Below are positions 29,289 through 37,362 of a DNA stretch of 64,000 nucleotides, piece after piece (the first letter of the stretch is position 1; every line of letters begins with the position of its first letter). A program made the translations under genes and the position numbers. The notes under the pieces are model-generated. The model saw only the letters and a program-made list of their open reading frames with translations, did not search any database and was not told the DNA's origin. The DNA is taken from positions 310,001 through 374,000 of the forward strand of contig NZ_JABGBN010000002.1 in NCBI RefSeq assembly GCF_013133795.1, read 5' to 3'. Origin of the DNA: Pelistega suis. Lineage in GTDB: Bacteria; Pseudomonadota; Gammaproteobacteria; Burkholderiales; Burkholderiaceae_B.

Positions 29289-30581
29289 ATGTTATTAGCT
29301 ACCAGTATCTTTGTTTTAACGCTTATTTTTGTGATTTGGCAACCCAAAGGTTTGGGTATCGGTTGGACGGCGAGCATAGGTGCATTGCTTGCCTTGCTAA
29401 CTGGGATTATTAGCACTACTGATATTCCTGTAGTGTGGCATATCGTATGGAATGCCACATTTGCCTTTATTGCAATTATTATCACCAGTCTTTTGCTTGA
29501 TGAAGCAGGATTTTTTAAATGGATTGCTCTACATGTTACCAAACTCGCTAGAGGTAGTGGCATAAAGCTATTTATCTTTATCGTGCTACTAGGTGCTGTC
29601 GTGTCTGCTTTCTTTGCCAATGATGGAGCTGCGTTGATTCTCACACCTATTGTAATTGCGATTCTAACCGCATTACGCTTTAGCCCAGCAACTACATTAG
29701 CATTTATTATGGCAGCAGGCTTTATTACCGATACTGCAAGCTTGCCCTTGGTGATTTCAAACTTGGTGAATATCGTATCAGCAGATTTTTTTAATGTCCC
29801 ATTTGACCGTTATACTCTGGTAATGACCCCTGTTAATATTGTATCGGTTATATCATCTTTGGGAATCCTATACTTTTTTTATCGCAAAGATATTCCGCAA
29901 GTATATGAGCTAAGTGCAGTAGAAAATCCATCCTCTGTCATTACTGATAAAACTACCTTTATAGCAGGTTGGATAGTATTAGCCGCATTGTTGCTTGGAT
30001 TTTTTGTGTTAGAGCCGATGGGCATTCCAATTAGTGCTATTGCAGGACTTGGAGCAGCCGTGTTACTAGTATTGGCATATTTGGGTAAAAAATTACCGTT
30101 AACGCCAGTAATTAAAAATGCTCCTTGGCAAATCGTGATTTTTTCATTAGGGATGTACTTAGTGGTGTATGGACTAAAAAATGCAGGTCTAACTAATTAT
30201 TTAGCTAATCTGTTACAACAATTATCACAACAAGGCATTTTAATAGCAACCGTGAGTACAGGAGTTTTATCCGCCATTTTATCATCGGTGATGAACAATA
30301 TGCCAACCGTACTGATTCAAGCATTAGCGATTGATACTGCCCATATAGGCAATCCAATAATTAAAGAAGCGATGGTGTTTGCCAATGTGATTGGTTGTGA
30401 TTTAGGACCTAAAATTACACCTATTGGTTCACTAGCAACCTTGCTATGGTTACATGTATTATCCACCAAAAACATTAAAGTAAGTTGGGGTTATTATTTT
30501 AAAGTTGGCATTATTTTAACTGCCCCAGTATTATTGGCAACCTTGGTGGCTTTAGCTATATGGTTAACAATACTTCATTAG
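29289..30581 (+). CDS. arsB: ArsB family arsenite efflux permease
   Basis: A 430-residue, roughly 12-helix protein of the ArsB/NhaD ion transporter superfamily. Features include [19 protein letters not shown] and, near the end, [17 protein letters not shown], which are the two re-entrant-type signatures. It is unrelated in sequence to ACR3, so the locus has two types of arsenite exporter. The next gene's possible early starts overlap its end, but the likely start is about 95 bases downstream. Confidence 0.92.
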   Translation: MLLATSIFVLTLIFVIWQPKGLGIGWTASIGALLALLTGIISTTDIPVVWHIVWNATFAFIAIIITSLLLDEAGFFKWIALHVTKLARGSGIKLFIFIVLLGAVVSAFFANDGAALILTPIVIAILTALRFSPATTLAFIMAAGFITDTASLPLVISNLVNIVSADFFNVPFDRYTLVMTPVNIVSVISSLGILYFFYRKDIPQVYELSAVENPSSVITDKTTFIAGWIVLAALLLGFFVLEPMGIPISAIAGLGAAVLLVLAYLGKKLPLTPVIKNAPWQIVIFSLGMYLVVYGLKNAGLTNYLANLLQQLSQQGILIATVSTGVLSAILSSVMNNMPTVLIQALAIDTAHIGNPIIKEAMVFANVIGCDLGPKITPIGSLATLLWLHVLSTKNIKVSWGYYFKVGIILTAPVLLATLVALAIWLTILH

Positions 30582-30676
30582 CCATAACATATATAATGTT
30601 TTTTCACAAGAAACGGGTCGATTTTACAGCACAACTCCCCTACACTATTTCCATCACCACATATCATTCTCTTACT

Positions 30677-31327
30677 ATGCGTGTTAAAGACCACTATCAC
30701 CGTATTCGCCACACAATCGAGTATTTATATGACCATGCAGAACAGCAACCCAGTCTGCATGAATTAGCTCAACACGCTCACCTTAGCCCAGAACATTTTC
30801 AAAAGACTTTTAAAGAATATACCGGTCTAAGTCCGAAACAAATGCTCTCTTACTTGAATATTGAAACTGCCAAATCGCATTTATTAGCACATAAAAACTT
30901 AATACAAACAGCATTAGAGACGGGTTTAAGTGGCACAGGTCGTCTTCATGATTTATTTATTAAAATTGAAGGTATGACCCCTTTTGAATATCAGCAAGGT
31001 GGTGCACATTTAACCATTTACTACGCATTCCACGACACACCACAAGGCATCCCCCTACATCTCAAAGGCACGCCTTTTCAGCTCAAAGTTTGGCAAGCCT
31101 TATTAACCATCCCTCGTGGTCATTTGAGCACTTATAGTCAAATTGCCGAACAGGTAGCGAATCCCAATGCCCAACGTGCCGTCGGAAGTGCGATTGGTAA
31201 AAATCCAATTGCTGTCCTCATTCCTTGCCATCGAGTGATTAGAGAAACAGGCATCATTGGGCAATACCGTTGGGGACGTGCCCGTAAAATAGTGTTATTA
31301 GCACAAGAACAGGCAAACCAACAATGA
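30677..31327 (+). CDS. AraC HTH-methylguanine-DNA methyltransferase fusion, shortened
   Basis: The 216-residue protein joins an AraC-type HTH (about residues 15-95, including HLSPEHFQKTFKEYTGLSPK) to the DNA-binding C-domain of O6-methylguanine-DNA methyltransferase, with the acceptor Cys184 in LIPCHRV. The usual N-terminal subdomain of the methyltransferase is almost absent: LTIYYAFHDTP runs directly into QGIPLHLKGTPFQLKVW, a deletion of about 75 residues compared with Ada-like relatives. It would repair alkylated guanine and perhaps regulate the alkB gene, which overlaps it by four bases. The start at 30677 leaves out an unsupported 40-residue upstream stretch. Confidence 0.85.
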   Translation: MRVKDHYHRIRHTIEYLYDHAEQQPSLHELAQHAHLSPEHFQKTFKEYTGLSPKQMLSYLNIETAKSHLLAHKNLIQTALETGLSGTGRLHDLFIKIEGMTPFEYQQGGAHLTIYYAFHDTPQGIPLHLKGTPFQLKVWQALLTIPRGHLSTYSQIAEQVANPNAQRAVGSAIGKNPIAVLIPCHRVIRETGIIGQYRWGRARKIVLLAQEQANQQ

Positions 31328-31953
31328 TGAATTTAAACTTGTTTGATACGCCAGCGCAACCAGAAACTAATCTGCTCCCTTATGATGGCATTGTCAATGA
31401 TTACGGTATTATTTTTGATAACGATACTGCCCACCAGTATTATCAAAAACTGCTACATGACATTGCTTGGCAACATGATACGGCAGTTATCTTTGGTAAG
31501 CACATCACCACTGCACGTAAAGTAGCTTGGCACGGTCATACCGATTTCGATTATCATTATTCTGGCTCGGTGAGAACCGCCCTGCCTTGGACCGAGGACT
31601 TATTAGCATTAAAGACTATCGTTGAAACCCATCTCGCTCGAATCAGTCCCACTTCTTTTAACTCTTGCCTACTTAACCTATATGAAAATGGTCATCAAGG
31701 TATGGGGTGGCACAGTGATGATGAGGCATGCTTAGGCAAAAATACCATTATTGCCTCATTAAGTTTTGGGGCAACACGTAAATTCGCCTTTCGTCATAAA
31801 CAAAGTAAACAAAAGGTAGAGTTACTTCTTGAACAAGGTCAACTCCTTGTAATGCGCGGAGGTACGCAGACCTACTGGCATCATGCCATTATGAAAAGTA
31901 CACGCATCACTCAACCTCGCATTAATCTGACTTTTCGAACCATGTTGACGTGA
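31324..31953 (+). CDS. alkB: AlkB-like 2-oxoglutarate/Fe(II) dioxygenase
   Basis: A 209-residue DNA repair dioxygenase that removes methyl groups from 1-methyladenine and 3-methylcytosine. The iron ligands are the His and Asp of WHSDDE and the later His of TYWHHAI, followed by RITQPRINLTFR with the 2-oxoglutarate Arg. It overlaps the Ada-like gene by ATGA, so both are produced together as an alkylation repair operon. Confidence 0.93.
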   Translation: MMNLNLFDTPAQPETNLLPYDGIVNDYGIIFDNDTAHQYYQKLLHDIAWQHDTAVIFGKHITTARKVAWHGHTDFDYHYSGSVRTALPWTEDLLALKTIVETHLARISPTSFNSCLLNLYENGHQGMGWHSDDEACLGKNTIIASLSFGATRKFAFRHKQSKQKVELLLEQGQLLVMRGGTQTYWHHAIMKSTRITQPRINLTFRTMLT

Positions 31954-31974
31954 GTTGTTGGTTTAATGAGTAAG

Positions 31975-32343
31975 TTAATCTTTAACTCGAGTAAATAACA
32001 AAACATTATGTCCCCACGGTAATTGTCCAACAAGCTGTTGGACAATTTCAAAATCACTCCAAGCCTCAGCAAATGCCCTCATATACAATAAATTTGCGCG
32101 CGAAAATCCTTTCATCTCAGGAAATGCCTCACGCAAATCTCGCCCTAAACGATCAATGACTTTACTACCCCAACCTTGTACCGCTTGCCGTTCTAAAATA
32201 TCTCGCCCAATATGCCAGTAAAGAGCAATCAACTCCGTATTTGCCGCCAATGCCGCCTTTTGGCGAGCAGCCAACACACGCCCCTTGATATCGGCTAGCC
32301 ATTGCCCATAATCCGTTGGTAATAATAAAGCTTCGTTATCCAT
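31975..32343 (-). pseudogene. DUF1016 (YhcG) nuclease gene, 5' part only
   Basis: The 122 codons match the N-terminal DUF1016 domain (YGQWLADIKGRVLAARQKAA, then ELIALYWHIGRDIL and GWGSKVIDRLGRDLR, ending LPWGHNVLLFTRVKD). Full-length proteins are about 350 residues with a PD-(D/E)XK domain after this point, which is missing here. ATG at 32343 is preferred to an upstream GTG. The rest may have been replaced during the events that produced the neighbouring remnants. Confidence 0.7.
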
Positions 32344-32365
32344 TGCTACAGACTCCACTCAAAAT

Positions 32366-32535
32366 GATTGTATTTCAGCAGTTATTCAAAAATTTCGAAT
32401 AGCTGCATTTTCAGCTAACTCATTATCATCAAAGTAAGCGCTTTTCCATCATTCACTTTGGTGATGTTTTATCTCCAATTGATGATATTTTTCGCTAATA
32501 GCTTGCGAACGTTCGATAATATCTTGTAACTCCAT
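32366..32535 (-). pseudogene. MazG-like start joined to a rhuM piece
   Basis: The first 28 codons (MELQDIIERSQAISEKYHQL then EIKHHQSE) resemble the beginning of MazG-type nucleotide pyrophosphohydrolases and end in a stop. Immediately after, FDDNELAENAAIRNF matches the same RhuM segment seen at 9.7 kb. No complete protein is possible. Confidence 0.55.
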
Positions 32536-32543
32536 AATTTCCT

Positions 32544-33755
32544 CTATGCTCTTCCTGTACTCAACCCAGCTTTCCCGTTTTCCCAAAGGGTTTTAAACAA
32601 GACTTTCCATGGTGATAGTTTCAGGTTAGGCTGTTTCCCTTGTCCAATTAACGCCATTTGTGCCATATACCAATCCATCTCCAACACGGCTCCGAGTTTT
32701 CTATCTAGCATTGTAACCCCTGTTTTAATCCTCGGCGTTAGACATGTTTGATAGGATTGATTTTTAATTTTGTTGGGTAAATCGGGCTGTAAAGCAAAAG
32801 GTCGCGCAATACCGATAAAATCCAGATGTCCACTTTGAAGCGCCTCATTCATGGCACTTTCACTCCGAAAACCACCGGTGATAATGAGTGGGACAGGACA
32901 AATAGCACGAGCTTTTTCCGCATAATCCAAGAAAAATGCTTCTCGCTTTCGCGTGCTATCTTTCACCGATAGCATTTCAGGATTTTCATAATTCCCCCCT
33001 GAAATCTCAATAAAATCAATACCTAATTCTGCCATCTTTTGGACGACTTGAAGACTATCCGTTTCATCAAAACCTCCTTTTTGAAAATCTGCTGAATTAA
33101 GTTTTAAACCAACTAAAAAGTCTGGTTGCACTACCGCTCGTATAGCGTGATAGATATCGACTAAAAACCTCATACGATTTTCAAGACAACCTCCCCATTT
33201 ATCTTGACGGCGGTTATGATGAGGAGATAAAAATTGACTGATTAAATAGCCATGCGCCGCATGAATCTGTACACCTGAAAACCCACTTTTTTCAGCGATT
33301 TTTGCCGTCGTCGCAAATTGTTGAATTAAGGTATCAATTTCAACTTCGGTTAATGCTCTAGGAGGATTGATAAAACCATCCATTCCCTGTAATGCCACCT
33401 CACTCGGTGCAACAGGTGTAGGCGATAGTACTTTGGGAGATTGCTTACCTGCATGGTTAATCTGCATAATCAGCAAAGTATCATTTTGCGTACCTGCTTT
33501 TGCCCATTGTTGCAAGGTTGGTAAACTACGTTCATCTGTGAGCACCACATCATTGATTGAGCCTTTACCATTTTCAGCAACCATCACATTACCCGTTACC
33601 AATATACCCGCACCACCCTTTGCCCAAGTGTCATAAAGCTGCACCAACGACATTGTCGGTTGATTTTGATGCGCAAGTTGCTCTTCCATAGCAGATTTAA
33701 AAAAACGATTTTTAGCCGTTTTGCCATTAGAAAATGGAAATGATTGAAATAACAT
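32544..33755 (-). CDS. NADH:flavin oxidoreductase (old yellow enzyme family), copy 2
   Basis: A 403-residue FMN-dependent TIM-barrel oxidoreductase with MQINHAGKQSP, VQIHAAHGYLISQFLSPHHN and ITGGFRSESAM plus DFIGIARPFA in the phosphate-binding region. It reduces activated C=C or nitro groups with NAD(P)H; natural substrate unknown. An ArsR-family gene lies directly upstream on the same strand, and matching operator dyads in front of both genes suggest repression by that regulator. Confidence 0.9.
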   Translation of the reverse strand: MLFQSFPFSNGKTAKNRFFKSAMEEQLAHQNQPTMSLVQLYDTWAKGGAGILVTGNVMVAENGKGSINDVVLTDERSLPTLQQWAKAGTQNDTLLIMQINHAGKQSPKVLSPTPVAPSEVALQGMDGFINPPRALTEVEIDTLIQQFATTAKIAEKSGFSGVQIHAAHGYLISQFLSPHHNRRQDKWGGCLENRMRFLVDIYHAIRAVVQPDFLVGLKLNSADFQKGGFDETDSLQVVQKMAELGIDFIEISGGNYENPEMLSVKDSTRKREAFFLDYAEKARAICPVPLIITGGFRSESAMNEALQSGHLDFIGIARPFALQPDLPNKIKNQSYQTCLTPRIKTGVTMLDRKLGAVLEMDWYMAQMALIGQGKQPNLKLSPWKVLFKTLWENGKAGLSTGRA

Positions 33756-33774
33756 GAGATTCCTTGTTAAGATT

Positions 33775-33798
33775 ATAGGTTTAAAAATATAAACCTAT
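33775..33798 (-). promoter_or_regulatory. Operator dyad before the flavin oxidoreductase
   Basis: ATAGGTTTA and TAAACCTAT form a near-perfect dyad around an A/T centre, 20 bases upstream of the oxidoreductase start. The same dyad, with one arm slightly changed, precedes the ArsR gene at 34195. Confidence 0.65.
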
Positions 33799-33854
33799 TA
33801 AAATAAAAAATAAGGCTATACTAGTGAAGCCTATAAAGCGCTATCTAAGCGTCA

Positions 33855-34187
33855 TTAAAATAGTGGCGAGTTATCCAAGGGTTTAATGCAACCATCGGCA
33901 ACAAATGAAGCCATCAAGCGCTGAAAGCGTTCACCTGCTTGTTGTAGACTAACCGTGTAATAACGCTCTTTACCTTGTTGATCAACACGAACCAACCCTG
34001 CATCCAACATAATTTTAAGGTGATGCGACACCGCTGGTCGCGATAAATGCAACCGCTCAGTCAAATCATTGACATTCAAGCTACCGTATTCAAACAAAAT
34101 ATGTAATATCATCAGGCGATTCTCATCGCTCAAAACAGTAAATGTCGGAATACACTCACGCAAAATATCAACGGTTTTTTGGCTCAT
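33855..34187 (-). CDS. ArsR family repressor of the flavin oxidoreductase
   Basis: A 110-residue winged-helix protein: NVNDLTERLHLSRPAVSHHL as recognition HTH and QQGKERYYTVS as the wing. Cys occurs only at about residues 12 and 100, so it does not have the C-terminal Cys cluster of the arsenic regulators in this window and may sense something other than arsenite. It is transcribed toward the oxidoreductase and both promoters carry the same dyad. Confidence 0.88.
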   Translation of the reverse strand: MSQKTVDILRECIPTFTVLSDENRLMILHILFEYGSLNVNDLTERLHLSRPAVSHHLKIMLDAGLVRVDQQGKERYYTVSLQQAGERFQRLMASFVADGCIKPLDNSPLF

Positions 34188-34194
34188 CTTGTTT

Positions 34195-34218
34195 ATAGGT
34201 TTAAAAATTTAAACCAAT
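34195..34218 (-). promoter_or_regulatory. Operator dyad before the ArsR-family gene
   Basis: ATAGGTTTA and TAAACCAAT around an A/T centre, 8 bases upstream of the regulator's start codon; a copy of the site at 33775. This fits autorepression. Confidence 0.6.
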
Positions 34219-34255
34219 ATTACAGAAAATACCTTACATTGTAAAGTAAAAATTA

Positions 34256-34279
34256 TTAATTCAATATTTATTGAATTAA
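34256..34279 (+). promoter_or_regulatory. ArsR-type operator of ars operon 2
   Basis: TTAATTCAAT and ATTGAATTAA form a 10-bp perfect dyad with a four-base centre, 50 bases before arsR. It has the same TTCAA-N6-TTGAA core as the dyad in operon 1. Confidence 0.65.
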
Positions 34280-34328
34280 TTCATTATCCCACTCTATAAT
34301 CAGATACACATCATTTTTAATCATACCA

Positions 34329-34631
34329 ATGAATATCGAACAAGCCAGCCAATTATTCGAAAGCCTATCATCACCTAGTCGTTTGGCGATTTTTCAAGCA
34401 TTATCAGCGATGGGCACACAGGGAATGATTGCAGGTGATTTAGCAAAACAGCTGAATCTTGCCCCAAATTTGCTTTCATTCCACCTAAAATCACTACAGC
34501 ATACGGGACTGATTCGCAGTCAGCAAGAAGGTCGATTTGTCCGCTATTATGCTAATCTGACCTCGATGATAACGCTAACTCACTATCTCACCCAAAATTG
34601 CTGCATCCACAGTCAAGAGCAATGTTGCTAA
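34329..34631 (+). CDS. arsR: ArsR family arsenic-responsive repressor (operon 2)
   Basis: A 100-residue winged-helix protein nearly colinear with the operon 1 copy: LESLSSPSRLAIFQALSA at the start, HTH around GDLAKQLNLAPNLLSFHL, and a C-terminal Cys cluster (NCCIHSQEQCC) for As(III). It heads arsC-acr3 on the plus strand. Confidence 0.93.
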   Translation: MNIEQASQLFESLSSPSRLAIFQALSAMGTQGMIAGDLAKQLNLAPNLLSFHLKSLQHTGLIRSQQEGRFVRYYANLTSMITLTHYLTQNCCIHSQEQCC

Positions 34632-34731
34632 AATTTTTTGGGTCATCAATGATCAAGCGAACAAGTTTATGCTGACTGATTAGCATTGCGCCAGTTTTCT
34701 TTATTTTCAATACCGTTAAAAGGATAACATA

Positions 34732-35142
34732 ATGAAAAACATCACCATTTATCACAATCCCGCTTGTGGCTCTTCACGCAATACTTTAGCACTCATTCGC
34801 CACATAGGGATTGAGCCTCAAGTCATTCATTATTTGGAAAACCCACCCTCCGAGGCAACTTTGCGTGAGCTATTATCAGCAATGCGCTTTACGCCACGCC
34901 AATTATTACGCACCAATGTGCCTGAATTTTTGTCTTGTGGATTGGATAATGAAGGACTTGATGACGATACAATCATCAATGCGATGCTCACCCACCCGAT
35001 TTTAATCAATCGCCCAATCGTCGTCACCAATAACGGCGTGCGACTGTGTCGTCCACCCGAAGTGTTTTTAGACATTTCACCAATGCCACTTTTGCGTGAT
35101 TTTGTCAAAGAAAATGGCGATGTCATTGTCGCAAGGAAATAA
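34732..35142 (+). CDS. arsC: Arsenate reductase, glutaredoxin-dependent (operon 2)
   Basis: The 136-residue enzyme has catalytic Cys12 in [14 protein letters not shown] and the same LLRTNVP and INRPIVV elements as the operon 1 copy, with which it shares most residues. AAAAGGAT precedes the start. The acr3 gene begins 2 bases after its stop. Confidence 0.95.
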   Translation: MKNITIYHNPACGSSRNTLALIRHIGIEPQVIHYLENPPSEATLRELLSAMRFTPRQLLRTNVPEFLSCGLDNEGLDDDTIINAMLTHPILINRPIVVTNNGVRLCRPPEVFLDISPMPLLRDFVKENGDVIVARK

Positions 35143-35144
35143 CT

Positions 35145-36143
35145 ATGGGGATTTTTGAGCGTTATTTAAGTTTATGGGTGGCATTAGCGATTACTTGTGG
35201 TGTTGCGCTAGGGCTACTTATGCCCAATGCTTTTGGGCAAATTGCCAAACTTGAGATTGCTCATATCAATCTACCGGTGGCGGTACTGATTTGGCTGATG
35301 ATTTATCCGATGATGATACAGATTGACTGGTCAGCCATCAAAGATGTCGGCAAAAAGCCCAAAGGACTGGCGCTGACATTGTTTGTCAATTGGCTCATTA
35401 AGCCTTTTAGCATGGCACTCATTGGGTGGTTATTCTTTCGGGTGCTGTTTGCTGATTTGGTCGATCCAACATCGGCAAGCGAGTATATCGCAGGTATGAT
35501 TTTACTGGGTGTCGCCCCTTGTACCGCCATGGTATTTGTGTGGTCTCAGCTCGTCAAAGGAGATGCTAACTACACACTCGTTCAGGTATCGGTCAATGAT
35601 ATGGTGATGATTTTTGCATTTGCTCCGATTACTGGCTTTTTGCTTGGAATGAGTGATATCAGCATTCCATGGCAGACGTTGGTCTATAGCACCATTTTGT
35701 ATGTGCTACTGCCTTTGCTCGCTGGGGTAGTAACTCGACAAGTACTCAAAGCAGATTCTAATAAGATTGCACAGCTCAGCATGCGTCTTAAGCCATTTTC
35801 AACCGCAGGATTATTATTAACCGTGGTACTGTTGTTTGCCTTTCAAGCGCAAACGATTTTGGATAATCCACTCATTATTCTGTTAATCGCCATTCCGTTA
35901 TTGGTACAGACTTATGGGATTTTCTTTTTGACTTATGTCTTAGCAAAATACCTTAAACTCCCCCATCAAATCTGTGGTCCTGCGTGTCTTATCGGGACAA
36001 GTAACTTTTTTGAATTGGCGGTGGCAGTGGCGATTTCACTATTTGGTTTACATTCTGGAGCAAGTCTAGCTACTGTGGTCGGTGTACTTGTCGAAGTGCC
36101 TGTGATGCTTTCACTTGTGGCATGGCTAAATCGTCAGCAATGA
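35145..36143 (+). CDS. acr3: ACR3 family arsenite efflux permease (operon 2)
   Basis: A 332-residue ten-helix arsenite exporter. The catalytic Cys lies in [15 protein letters not shown], and the protein is close to the copy encoded at 26.7-27.7 kb along its whole length. It completes the second arsR-arsC-acr3 operon, oriented oppositely to the first. Confidence 0.95.
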   Translation: MGIFERYLSLWVALAITCGVALGLLMPNAFGQIAKLEIAHINLPVAVLIWLMIYPMMIQIDWSAIKDVGKKPKGLALTLFVNWLIKPFSMALIGWLFFRVLFADLVDPTSASEYIAGMILLGVAPCTAMVFVWSQLVKGDANYTLVQVSVNDMVMIFAFAPITGFLLGMSDISIPWQTLVYSTILYVLLPLLAGVVTRQVLKADSNKIAQLSMRLKPFSTAGLLLTVVLLFAFQAQTILDNPLIILLIAIPLLVQTYGIFFLTYVLAKYLKLPHQICGPACLIGTSNFFELAVAVAISLFGLHSGASLATVVGVLVEVPVMLSLVAWLNRQQ

Positions 36144-36153
36144 TAAATGAATC

Positions 36154-36189
36154 AAAGCCGTTTGAATAGAGCATTCAAACGGCTTTTTT
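36154..36189 (+). terminator. Terminator after ars operon 2 with a DUS-like stem
   Basis: AAAGCCGTTTGAAT and ATTCAAACGGCTTT pair, followed by T. The stem contains GCCGTTTGAA, one base off the Neisseria uptake core GCCGTCTGAA, as in the second arm of the hairpin at 20.15 kb. It also stops the converging nitronate monooxygenase remnant. Confidence 0.8.
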
Positions 36190-36191
36190 GC

Positions 36192-37145
36192 TTAACCCAT
36201 CAATTCATCAACTAGTTCCTGCACACTTTTGACACGATCAATCGCAGAAATCCCATTGCCCACCGACACATAACCATGTTCAAAATCCCCTTCTAGCATA
36301 CCCAAACGCATACCCGTACCCGCATTCATCACTTTGGCAATTTCAGCACGAGTTGCCCCATTTTCGCTCATTTCAAAGCATTTTTTAGCGACTTCGGTTG
36401 GCAAAGAGCGGTAATAATACGGCTCGGTGCGGAACAATAACAAATCATTGGCCGTTGATTGAACAATCCACTCTTTCACTTTTTGACTAGCTCGGCATTC
36501 GTGCGTCGCGATAAATGCCGTCCCCACCCACACGCCTTCTGCACCGAGCATAAACGCGGTCTGAAGCGCTTTTTTATCGGCAATACCACCAGCGAGCATC
36601 ATCGGCAAATCCACCTTACCCACAAATTCAGCCAATACATTAAAACTGCCGATTTCTTTCATCGGCAAGGTTCCGCCTTCATCAAACCCTGTCAGCACCA
36701 AAATATCTGCACCCAATTTTTACGCTTTTAAAGCGTCTGGCAAATTCGGATTGCCCAAACGGCAAATGATTTTAATGCCTGCCTGTTTGAGTTTGGCGTA
36801 AATCGCTTCATCCAACCAACCATTATCCAGCACCACAGGCACTTGCTCTTCAATCAGCAAATCCACCATCAGCGGAATGAGCGAAAAATCATAAGACAAA
36901 ATAAATGGTACACCAAAAGGCTTATCGGTCAAAGTTTTGACTTTGCGAATTTCAGCACGCATACGTTCTAATACATCTTGATTGGACGTTGGATTGGTGG
37001 TTTGCCCAGCGTGTGGGGCTAAAAAACCCAATCCGCCAGCGTTGGCAACGCTCGCCACTAAATGCGCATCAGTCAGCCACGACATTGGGGCTTGGACGAT
37101 GGGATATTTGATGTTTAGGATTTGGGTAATGCGATTGTTTTGCAT
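36192..37145 (-). pseudogene. Nitronate monooxygenase gene with one in-frame stop
   Basis: About 318 codons encode a full FMN-dependent nitronate monooxygenase: PIVQAPMSWLTDAHLVASVA at the start, LAGGIADKKAL and VGTAFIATHECRAS near the FMN phosphate site. A TAA at 36720-36722 interrupts the frame after PDALKA, and the frame resumes with KLGADILVLTGFDEGG without shift. Unless suppressed or reinitiated, no full enzyme is made. Its upstream region is a near copy of that before the LysR gene at 43.9 kb. Confidence 0.85.
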
Positions 37146-37243
37146 AATTTTCTCTGAGTTAAAAAATGGAATAAGCGTATTTTAGGTTATTCAAATTGAG
37201 AAAAGAATAGCGATTTTTGGGAAGTTGATTTTCAAAAATGGAA
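37143..37243. repeat. LysR-type divergent promoter region, left copy
   Basis: From the start codon of the nitronate monooxygenase outward, about 100 bases align with 43773-43871 (shared words include TTTTCTCTG, ATGGAATAAG, TTTTAG, TTATT and CAAAAATG). In the right copy a LysR gene follows; here it is followed by an uptake sequence and a terminator. Both copies have the same orientation. Confidence 0.7.
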
Positions 37244-37250
37244 ATTAACT

Positions 37251-37262
37251 TTCAGGTAGCCT
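37251..37262 (-). repeat. DNA uptake sequence, Eikenella dialect
   Basis: The minus strand reads AGGCTACCTGAA, identical to the uptake word described for Eikenella (AG-eikDUS, from memory). It is partly self-complementary (TTCAGG...CCTGAA), so it can form a small hairpin. Confidence 0.7.
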
Positions 37263-37288
37263 GAAACTTATTTTGCAAAACTCCCAAA

Positions 37289-37321
37289 CAAAAACACCGC
37301 TTTATCAAAAGCGGTGTTTTT
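37289..37321 (-). terminator. Terminator after copA, also a direct repeat
   Basis: AAAAACACCGCTTT and AAAGCGGTGTTTTT pair around a short loop. The first 28 bases are identical to 39817-39844 on the other side of copA, in the same orientation. A third related stem lies at 42243. Confidence 0.85.
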
Positions 37322-37362
37322 GAGGTCGTTTTGTCATTGGAAGAAGCCTGCGGAGCTGTGGT

